Assembly (NCBI GenBank): GCA_900316925.1
Contig: ONEU01000047.1
Span: forward strand, 1-6,301
Length of the DNA stretch: 6,301 nucleotides
Source of the DNA: an uncultured Eubacteriales bacterium
Lineage (GTDB): Bacteria; Bacillota; Clostridia; Oscillospirales; Acutalibacteraceae
Direction of reading: 5' to 3'
The first letter of the stretch is position 1. Each line of letters opens with the position of its first letter. The position numbers were made by a program, and so were the translations under genes. Shown here in pieces: positions 1 to 4,564 of this stretch. Under the pieces are notes generated by a model. The model was not told where the DNA came from and ran no database searches. It worked only from the letters and a program-made list of their open reading frames with translations.

Positions 1-1
1 C

Positions 2-886
2 CAGATCGCCCGTCAGGCTGCGGTCAGGGGAAAGGATGAGCAGTTTGCGGTGGTTTTTGCCGCTATGGGTATCACCTACGAGGAGTCTGACTATTTTGTG
101 CAGTCCTTCCGTGAGACCGGCGCCATCGACAGAACGGTCATGTTCGTCAACCTGGCAAACGATCCCGCCATTGAGCGTATCGCCACTCCCCGTATGGCGC
201 TGACAGCCGCTGAATATCTGGCTTTCGACATGGGAATGCACGTCCTGGTCATTATGACCGATATTACCAACTACGCCGACGCTCTGCGTGAGGTGTCCGC
301 AGCCCGTAAAGAGGTTCCCGGACGCCGCGGCTATCCCGGCTATATGTATACGAACCTGGCAACGCTCTATGAACGTGCCGGCAGACAGAAGGGAAAGGAC
401 GGCTCCATTACGCTGATCCCCATTCTCACCATGCCTGAGGATGATAAGACTCATCCCATTCCTGACCTGACCGGTTATATCACTGAGGGACAGATCATCC
501 TCAGCCGTGAGCTTTACCGCAAGGGTATCACACCGCCCATCGATGTGCTTCCTTCGCTGTCCCGACTCAAGGATAAGGGAATCGGTCCCGGCCGTACCCG
601 AGAGGATCACGCCGCTACCATGAACCAGCTGTTCTCGGCATACGCCCGCGGCAAGGACGCCAGAGAGCTGATGATCGTATTGGGTGAAGCCGCTCTGACG
701 GATATTGACAAGAAATACGCCGAGTTTGCCGAGGCTTTCGAGAGAGAATATGTCTCCCAGGGCTACACCACCAACCGTACCATTGAAGATACCCTCGATA
801 TCGGCTGGAAGCTGCTGCATATCCTGCCCCGCAGCGAGCTGAAACGTATCAAGGATGATATGCTGGATCAGTACTACGGCAAGTAA
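2..886 (+). CDS. atpB: V/A-type ATP synthase subunit B, 5'-truncated by the window
   Basis: This is the nucleotide-binding but non-catalytic B subunit (also called NtpB) of the V/A-type rotary ATPase, which alternates with A in the membrane-peripheral head. The reading frame is open from base 2 and gives 294 residues ending at TAA. The family is about 460 residues long, so roughly the first 165, including the beta-barrel and the degenerate P-loop region, lie outside the window. Visible landmarks are the family block around FAVVFAAMGITYEE near visible residues 15-28, GYPGYMYTNLATLYERAG near 110-127, and PPIDVLPSLS at 178-187. The last fits the ATP synthase alpha/beta signature and is followed by an arginine. 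The helical C-terminal domain follows. A GTG at position 50 is an internal codon, not a start, because homology continues upstream of it. Subunit D follows after an 18-nt gap, as in typical ntp/atp operons. No frameshift is seen. Confidence 0.97.
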   Translation, partial: QIARQAAVRGKDEQFAVVFAAMGITYEESDYFVQSFRETGAIDRTVMFVNLANDPAIERIATPRMALTAAEYLAFDMGMHVLVIMTDITNYADALREVSAARKEVPGRRGYPGYMYTNLATLYERAGRQKGKDGSITLIPILTMPEDDKTHPIPDLTGYITEGQIILSRELYRKGITPPIDVLPSLSRLKDKGIGPGRTREDHAATMNQLFSAYARGKDARELMIVLGEAALTDIDKKYAEFAEAFEREYVSQGYTTNRTIEDTLDIGWKLLHILPRSELKRIKDDMLDQYYGK

Positions 887-904
887 GCGCAAAGGAGCAT
901 TGCC

Positions 905-1576
905 ATGGATATGTTGAATGTAAACCCCACGCGGATGCAGATGACAAAGCTGAAGAAGCAGCTGGTGACTGCCAAGAGGGGCCATAAAATGCTGAAGGAC
1001 AAGCGTGACGAGCTGATGAGACAGTTCATTGAGCTGGTGCAGCAGAACAAACGCCTGCGTGAGAAAATCGAAGCGGAGCTGGCACAGTGCAGCGACCATT
1101 TTGTGAATGCCGGCGCCGTTATGAGCAAGAAAGCGCTGGATTCCTCGCTGATGTCCTCCAAACAGCAGACTGGCGTGGAGGTGCAGTCGAAGAATATTAT
1201 GAGCGTGGATGTACCGGTCTTTTCGACCGTCACGCAGAGTGAAAACCAGGGGGATATCTATCCCTACGGCTTTGCCTTTACCTCCTTTGAGCTGGATGAT
1301 GCCGTGCAGTCGCTCAATCAGCTGATGCCCGATCTGATCCGGCTGGCGGAGCTTGAAAAGAGCTGCGAGCTGATGGCGGCGGAGATTGAGCGTACCAGAA
1401 GGCGTGTTAATTCTCTGGAGCACGTGATGATCCCGCGCTATGAGAATACGATCAAATACATTGCCATGAAGCTGGAGGAAAATGACCGCAGCAGCCGTAC
1501 CCGACTGATGAAGGTCAAGGATATGCTGCTGGATAAGGCGCACAACTATTCCGGAAAATACCCCGAAGCGGAATAA
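905..1576 (+). CDS. atpD: V/A-type ATP synthase subunit D
   Basis: Subunit D (NtpD) is the central-stalk shaft that turns inside the A3B3 head and couples ATP turnover to rotation of the membrane ring. The 223-residue product is close to the usual 200-220. It opens with the family block NVNPTRMQMTKLKKQL, then a long basic N-terminal helix to about residue 65 (KRGHKMLKDKRDELM). A variable central section covers about 65-120. A second long helix at about 130-190 includes RTRRRVNSLEHVMIPRYENT, so the two helices can form the antiparallel coiled coil of the shaft. The start at 905 is chosen because AAAGGAG at 891-897 lies 7 nt upstream; the in-frame ATG at 911 would be 13 nt away. It is the last gene before a strong terminator, so it probably ends the ATPase operon. 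Confidence 0.97.
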   Translation: MDMLNVNPTRMQMTKLKKQLVTAKRGHKMLKDKRDELMRQFIELVQQNKRLREKIEAELAQCSDHFVNAGAVMSKKALDSSLMSSKQQTGVEVQSKNIMSVDVPVFSTVTQSENQGDIYPYGFAFTSFELDDAVQSLNQLMPDLIRLAELEKSCELMAAEIERTRRRVNSLEHVMIPRYENTIKYIAMKLEENDRSSRTRLMKVKDMLLDKAHNYSGKYPEAE

Positions 1577-1602
1577 ATCGGTATTACTTCTGTGAGAATC
1601 AG

Positions 1603-1638
1603 AAAACGGACTGTCACTTATGGTGGCAGTCCGTTTTT
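1603..1638 (+). terminator. Intrinsic terminator of the ATPase operon, possibly bidirectional
   Basis: The arms 1603-1617 and 1623-1637 pair over 15 positions (14 Watson-Crick and one G-U) around the 5-nt loop TTATG. A run of five T closes the plus strand side. The core is CGGACTG/CAGTCCG and it starts 27 nt after the atpD stop. On the minus strand the outer A run becomes TTTT, so the same structure could also end the convergent spoVAE transcript, which stops 75 nt away. I see no other terminator between the two genes. Confidence 0.92.
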
Positions 1639-1712
1639 GCTCTGATGCGGTCCGTGTGGGGGATTTGCCGGAATGGTGCCGTTTTATCCGTTACAGGTGT
1701 CATTACCGGACC

Positions 1713-2075
1713 TCATTTTGGCGTCTTCAAGGTTCTTTTGATCAGGGCGGCGGCAAATCCGAAAAAGATCGCCGCCGCAATACCGGCAGCACAAGCAGTC
1801 AGACCGCCGCTGAAAGCGCCTAACCACCCGTCTTTGGCGACGGATTCTTCGATACCCTTGGCCAGGGAATAGCCAAATCCCGTCAGCGGGACGGTGGCGC
1901 CTGCTCCGGCAAAATTGACCAGGGGCTCATAGATGCCGAGGGCTGTCAGGATGACGCCTGCGACAACGTAAGTGACTAATATTCTCGCGGGGGTGAGCTT
2001 GGTTTTGTCGATCAGGATTTGGGCGATCACGCAAAACAGACCGCCGATCAGAAAGGCATTGAGATATTGCATCAT
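1713..2075 (-). CDS. spoVAE: Stage V sporulation protein AE (SpoVAE)
   Basis: SpoVAE is a small membrane protein of the SpoVA system, which moves dipicolinic acid into the forespore and releases it at germination. The 120-residue product has the usual length. It begins with a membrane segment at about residues 5-22. Family blocks follow: AQILIDKTKLTPARILVTYV (about 18-37, leading into a second segment to about 48) and NFAGAGATVPLTGFG (about 54-68). A third hydrophobic segment covers about 90-112, and the tail is basic. The start at 2075 has GGTGG 7 nt upstream; an ATG follows directly, so initiation one codon later cannot be excluded. The gene stands alone: the next gene upstream is the divergent mraZ, not spoVAC or spoVAD, which usually sit next to it. 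Neither partner is in this window, so they must be elsewhere if the system is complete. Confidence 0.95.
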   Translation of the reverse strand: MMQYLNAFLIGGLFCVIAQILIDKTKLTPARILVTYVVAGVILTALGIYEPLVNFAGAGATVPLTGFGYSLAKGIEESVAKDGWLGAFSGGLTACAAGIAAAIFFGFAAALIKRTLKTPK

Positions 2076-2077
2076 GT

Positions 2078-2108
2078 AGATACCACCATCTTTCTGATGA
2101 TAGTATCT
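2078..2108 (-). promoter_or_regulatory. RNA hairpin covering the spoVAE ribosome binding site
   Basis: Read on the minus strand, AGATACTATCATC (2108-2096) pairs with GATGGTGGTATCT (2090-2078) around the loop AGAAA. All 13 positions pair, two as G-U. On the plus strand those two would be A-C mismatches, so the structure suits the spoVAE transcript rather than a DNA dyad. The 3' arm contains the GGTGG ribosome site (2087-2083) and ends 2 nt before the start codon. A transcript carrying both arms should therefore be poorly translated. The pairing is seen in the sequence; the effect on translation is inferred. Confidence 0.6.
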
Positions 2109-2130
2109 CCCGTTTCTTCGTGAAACATAC
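2101..2130 (-). promoter_or_regulatory. Candidate forespore (sigma-G/F-like) promoter of spoVAE
   Basis: On the minus strand GTATG (2130-2126) fits the GHATR -35 used by forespore sigma factors. After an 18-nt spacer comes GATACTA (2107-2101), which matches the sigma-G -10 CATACTA in 6 of 7 positions. The lost position is the leading C. Transcription would start near 2093-2096 and give a leader of about 20 nt with GGTGG inside it. Bacillus spoVA is sigma-G dependent, which fits. The spacer contains a small dyad, GTTTC/GAAAC (2112-2126). Such short motifs occur by chance, so this stays a candidate. Confidence 0.4.
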
Positions 2131-2294
2131 CAGTTGTCTGACTTCTTTTTTGTGAGAACTGACAGATAAAATGATTCAAAAGCAATAAACGGTCAGGCAG
2201 GTGAAGAATTATCAGAAAAATAATAAAGTGAGCCGGTTTCGCCCGTTGCGGGACAAAAATCAAAAAATTGTTCGCGGAAAAGTCGAATTGTGTA

Positions 2295-2323
2295 GAAAAT
2301 TCTCTTTGTTTTCCGAAAATTCT
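2295..2323 (+). repeat. Phased direct repeat GAAAATTCT upstream of the mraZ promoter
   Basis: Two exact copies of GAAAATTCT lie at 2295-2303 and 2315-2323, exactly 20 bp apart, so both face the same side of the helix. They sit about 60 to 90 bp before the predicted mraZ transcription start, in AT-rich DNA. They could bind a regulator or act as an upstream A-tract element. No family is recognised. Confidence 0.5.
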
Positions 2324-2346
2324 TCTATATATTTCTTTTATATAAC

Positions 2347-2375
2347 TTGCAATTTCGGCTCAAATACTCTATAAT
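2347..2375 (+). promoter_or_regulatory. Sigma-A promoter of the mraZ/dcw cluster
   Basis: TTGCAA at 2347-2352 (4 of 6 to the -35 consensus) is followed by a 17-bp spacer and a perfect TATAAT at 2370-2375. The region upstream is AT-rich, with A/T tracts that could help polymerase binding. Transcription would begin at about 2382, giving a leader of about 75 nt before mraZ. It is the only strong vegetative promoter seen in the window and probably drives mraZ, rsmH and ftsL. Confidence 0.82.
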
Positions 2376-2384
2376 ATGAATATC

Positions 2385-2437
2385 AAGTGGTGAAAGGTGG
2401 ATGGAAGTGGGGCGTTGGGGCACTGACTGCCCACTTT
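2385..2437 (+). promoter_or_regulatory. Probable MraZ operator: phased GTGG array in the mraZ leader
   Basis: GTGG occurs at 2387-2390, 2397-2400 and 2407-2410, with a degenerate fourth box GGGG at 2417-2420, all exactly 10 bp apart. The boxes read AAGTGG, AAGGTGG, GAAGTGG and GTTGGGG. A further box, CCCACTTT at 2430-2437, is AAAGTGGG on the other strand. MraZ proteins are known to bind their own promoters at direct repeats of TGGG- or AAAGTGG-like boxes with one-turn spacing, which this array fits. It starts at the predicted transcription start, a position suited to repression. A 5-bp hairpin, GGGCA/TGCCC (2418-2432), overlaps its end. Confidence 0.75.
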
Positions 2438-2457
2438 CGGTGTGACGGTGGTATGTC

Positions 2458-2877
2458 ATGTTGATGGGTTCTTATCAACATAATATTGACCCGAAAGGTC
2501 GAGTCATCATGCCTGCTAAGTTCCGTGAGGAGCTTGGTGAGGTTTTTTATGCCACTAAGGGAACAGATGAATCCATCACCGTCCTCTCCAAGGAGGCTTG
2601 GGAGGAGCTTGGTGCGAAGATCTGTGCACTGCCTTCCGCCCAGACAAAGGATCTCAAACGATTCCTGTTTTCAAGCGCTGCCGAGCTGATTCCGGATAAG
2701 CAGGGGAGAATTCTGCTGCCGCCCGTGCTGAGAAGCTATGCGCATCTTGATAAGGATGTGATGATCATCGGAACAGGCTCCCGTGTTGAGATCTGGGATT
2801 ATGACCGCTGGAATCAGTATAACGAGGAGATATCCGAAAGTCAAGTGCTTGAAGTGATGAACCTGTATGAAATTTAA
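2458..2877 (+). CDS. mraZ: Transcriptional regulator MraZ
   Basis: MraZ is the nucleoid-associated DNA-binding protein encoded first in dcw clusters. It binds its own promoter and tunes expression of the cluster. The 139-residue product has the normal length and two SpoVT/AbrB-type swapped-hairpin domains, each marked by the DxxGRxxxP motif: DPKGRVIMP at residues 11-19 and DKQGRILLP at 80-88. The start at 2458 gives MLMGSYQHNID, matching the usual M-M-GxYxHxID beginning of the family. GGTGG at 2447-2451 lies 6 nt upstream; it is a modest ribosome site and, oddly, nearly the same as that of the divergent spoVAE (both read GGTGGTAT). rsmH starts 11 nt after the stop, so the two genes are surely cotranscribed. 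The leader contains what looks like its own operator. Confidence 0.97.
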   Translation: MLMGSYQHNIDPKGRVIMPAKFREELGEVFYATKGTDESITVLSKEAWEELGAKICALPSAQTKDLKRFLFSSAAELIPDKQGRILLPPVLRSYAHLDKDVMIIGTGSRVEIWDYDRWNQYNEEISESQVLEVMNLYEI

Positions 2878-2888
2878 GGCGGTGCATT

Positions 2889-3812
2889 ATGGAGTTTACA
2901 CACATTCCGGTTCTGTTCGGCCCCACGATGGAGGCGCTGGCAGTAAAACCGGACGGCATATACGTTGACGGTACTGCCGGCGGGGGAGGCCACTCCTCCG
3001 GGATTCTGAAAAGGCTCACAACCGGCAGACTGATCTGCATAGACCAGGACCCCGATGCTATCGAGACGCTCCGGAAGCGGTTCTCGGACAGTGATCGGGT
3101 CACGATTGTTCCCTCCAATTTTTCAGAGATCGACAAGGTTCTCTCCGGGCTTCGGATCGAAGCGGTTGACGGCGTGCTGCTGGATATCGGCGTCTCGTCC
3201 CATCAGCTTGACACCGTCGGGAGAGGCTTTTCTTATCATTATGACGCACCGCTGGATATGCGGATGAGCCAGAGCGGACAGACGGCTGCCGACCTGGTGA
3301 ATACGCTGCCGTATCAGGAACTGGTACGGATTCTGTATCAATACGGTGAAGAAAAATTTGCCAGGCAGATTGCCAGAGCCATTGAACGGGAACGGGAGAA
3401 GGCTCCCATCACCACCACGCTGCAGCTTGCCGAGCTGGTGAAGGCGGCTTATCCGGCTGCCAAGCGGCATGACAAGCATCCCGCCCGGAAAACCTTTCAG
3501 GCACTTCGGATTGCCGTCAACGGTGAGCTTGACAGACTGAGCGAAGGCCTCGACCATGCGTTTGCCATGCTCCGTCCGGGCGGACGGCTGGCAGTCATCA
3601 CCTTTCACTCTCTGGAGGACAGAACGGTGAAGCAGCGTATGGCACAGTGGCTGCAGGGATGCACCTGCCCGAAGGATTTCCCCGTGTGTGTGTGCGGCAG
3701 GAAACCGCAGGCAAGACTCGTGCTGAGAAAACCGGTGGAAGCCGATGAACAGGAGCTTGCCGAAAATCCCCGGAGCAGAAGCGCCAAGCTGCGCTGCTGT
3801 GAGAAGCTCTGA
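2889..3812 (+). CDS. rsmH: 16S rRNA (cytosine-1402-N4)-methyltransferase RsmH
   Basis: RsmH (MraW) uses S-adenosylmethionine to methylate N4 of C1402 in the decoding centre of 16S rRNA, in the cytoplasm. The 307-residue product is full length. It starts with the family-typical MEFTHIPVL. The SAM-binding glycine loop VDGTAGGGGHS is at residues 26-36, the acidic IDQDPDA motif at 51-57 and LLDIGVSSHQLD at 97-108. GFSYHYDAPLDMRM follows at 113-126. ARKTFQALRIAVNGEL (199-214) lies in the inserted helical part, and RPGGRLAVITFHSLEDR (229-245) completes the fold. The C-terminal CTCPKDFPVCVCG cluster (258-270) and NPRSRSAKLR (293-302) are also usual. A GGCGGTG ribosome site (2878-2884, overlapping the mraZ stop region) precedes the ATG by 4 nt. 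Confidence 0.98.
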   Translation: MEFTHIPVLFGPTMEALAVKPDGIYVDGTAGGGGHSSGILKRLTTGRLICIDQDPDAIETLRKRFSDSDRVTIVPSNFSEIDKVLSGLRIEAVDGVLLDIGVSSHQLDTVGRGFSYHYDAPLDMRMSQSGQTAADLVNTLPYQELVRILYQYGEEKFARQIARAIEREREKAPITTTLQLAELVKAAYPAAKRHDKHPARKTFQALRIAVNGELDRLSEGLDHAFAMLRPGGRLAVITFHSLEDRTVKQRMAQWLQGCTCPKDFPVCVCGRKPQARLVLRKPVEADEQELAENPRSRSAKLRCCEKL

Positions 3813-3816
3813 ATCC

Positions 3817-3844
3817 CCGCCAATGCGGCAGGCGGAAAGCCTGT
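3817..3844 (+). other. Overlapping small hairpins between rsmH and ftsL
   Basis: The 59-nt gap can fold as CCGCC (3817-3821) with GGCGG (3831-3835). Alternatively it can fold as two small stems: CCGC/GCGG (3817-3820 with 3825-3828) and CAGGC/GCCTG (3829-3833 with 3839-3843). ATTTTAT follows the second stem, too weak a T run for a confident terminator. It might attenuate or protect the transcript, or mean nothing. Confidence 0.25.
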
Positions 3845-3871
3845 ATTTTATAGAGAAAGGAAGTATCAGCT

Positions 3872-4396
3872 TTGTCTATCGGAAGAAATAACGGAGCAGC
3901 CTATGACCTGTCTTTGTTCGAGCCGGAAACCAAAAAGAAGCCGGCCGCCAAAGAAAAGGCAGCGGTAACGACCAAAAAAGACAACGCTAAGATCATAAAG
4001 CTTGATACCGAGCCAACCGAGAAATCCCAGAGAAGAAAACGTAATCCGGTCAGAATTATTGGTATCAGCTTTCTGACCATCATTCTGGCAGGCGTGTGCT
4101 CTGCGATCGTCTATAATAATGTATTGATCAATGAGCAGAACGAGCAGATTTTATCCTCCAACAGGATCCTTGCAGAGAAGTCAAAGCTGGAGGCACAGTA
4201 TCAGATCAAGATCGACAGCAAGCTGACCACCGAAATTGTTGAGACATATGCTGAGAATAAGCTAGGCATGACAAAGGCAAAATCGGCTCAGAAGGAATTT
4301 GTGGCGCTGGCAGAGGGCGATCAGGGAAAGGTGCTCCGAGGAGACGAGAAGAATAACCTGTTTGACCAGATCGGCAAGCTGCTGCATATCTCCTGA
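3872..4396 (+). CDS. ftsL: Cell division protein FtsL (bitopic, coiled-coil)
   Basis: This is the small bitopic division protein found between rsmH and the class B penicillin-binding protein in dcw clusters. It scaffolds the septal synthase complex with partners such as DivIC and DivIB. The 174-residue product has a lysine-rich cytoplasmic tail of about 60 residues and one membrane segment at about 62-82 (IIGISFLTIILAGVCSAIV). An extracytoplasmic coiled-coil stretch covers about 86-115, then comes the conserved-looking block AENKLGMTKAKSAQKEFVAL at 127-146. FtsL sequences diverge strongly, so the name rests on position, topology and that block. The start is TTG: AAAGGAAG at 3856-3863 lies 8 nt upstream and there is no in-frame ATG before the middle of the protein. 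A 168-nt gap follows before the next gene, long for this cluster. Confidence 0.85.
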   Translation: MSIGRNNGAAYDLSLFEPETKKKPAAKEKAAVTTKKDNAKIIKLDTEPTEKSQRRKRNPVRIIGISFLTIILAGVCSAIVYNNVLINEQNEQILSSNRILAEKSKLEAQYQIKIDSKLTTEIVETYAENKLGMTKAKSAQKEFVALAEGDQGKVLRGDEKNNLFDQIGKLLHIS

Positions 4397-4405
4397 CCGA
4401 AGTAA

Positions 4406-4434
4406 TCATATTAAAGCCTTGTGGTAAATAGAAT
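4406..4434 (+). promoter_or_regulatory. Candidate sigma-E-like promoter before the penicillin-binding protein gene
   Basis: TCATATT at 4406-4412 fits the mother-cell sigma-E -35 consensus KMATATT at all seven positions. After 14 nt comes AATAGAAT at 4427-4434, which matches 6 of 8 positions of CATACAHT but lacks the leading C. Transcription would begin near 4441. An inverted repeat, CCTTGT (4417-4422) and ACAAGG (4441-4446), frames the -10. In Bacillus, spoVD is sigma-E dependent, which makes the site plausible. AT-rich gaps yield such matches by chance. Confidence 0.33.
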
Positions 4435-4552
4435 GTAAAGACAAGGGTGGATGTTGCGAAGGAGCGAGGCTCTTTTGAAGCATACACCCCATTTTGTCCA
4501 TACAGCAGACAAGCTGATAGGAAAAAGGAAAGAACGGCTTCGACTGAAACGA

Positions 4553-4560
4553 AGAGGTGA
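4553..4560 (+). promoter_or_regulatory. Ribosome binding site deciding the ATG at 4565
   Basis: AGAGGTGA at 4553-4560 is a strong ribosome site 4 nt before the ATG. A 5-bp stem, CTTCG/CGAAG (4538-4542 with 4550-4554), ends just before its core, leaving AGGTGA exposed. The same frame is open back to 4439, with ATG at 4451 and with TTG at 4475 behind AAGGAG (4459-4464), so longer starts are possible but less convincing. Confidence 0.7.
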
Positions 4561-4564
4561 TCGT

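Larger units (their letters stand above)
2076..2457. other. Divergent intergenic region between spoVAE and mraZ
   Basis: This 382-nt stretch holds no gene I can support. The spoVAE-proximal part (2076-2130) has a hairpin and a sporulation promoter candidate on the minus strand. The part at 2131-2290 shows only a tiny CCCG/CGGG hairpin (2242-2252) and no convincing signal. From about 2255 to 2380 the sequence is strongly AT-rich, unlike the genes on either side. That part carries a direct repeat and the mraZ promoter. The final 75 nt is the G-rich mraZ leader with the operator-like array. Confidence 0.85.

Noticed and set aside
1668..1709. Long-loop inverted repeat CCGGAATG with CATTACCGG after the spoVAE stop
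   Set aside because: On the spoVAE strand it gives only 8 pairs with a bulge and a loop of about 25 nt, and no T run follows. It is not a credible terminator.
1620..1872. Two short plus-strand frames of 67 and 75 codons
   Set aside because: They begin inside or just after the terminator and run antisense to spoVAE, with no ribosome site or domain.
2148..2178. Another sigma-G-like pair for spoVAE, TGAATC and CACAAAA on the minus strand
   Set aside because: The -10 matches only 5 of 7 with a doubtful fit. The candidate at 2101-2130 is nearer and better.
2072..2263. A 63-codon minus-strand frame overlapping the spoVAE start codon
   Set aside because: It begins with TTG without a ribosome site, has no recognisable domain, and runs through the promoter and hairpin region. 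The overlap with the spoVAE start looks accidental.
2306..2333. A second vegetative promoter, TTGTTT and TATATT with 16-nt spacing
   Set aside because: Both boxes are weak and lie in AT-rich DNA. The promoter at 2347-2375 is clearly better and closer to mraZ.
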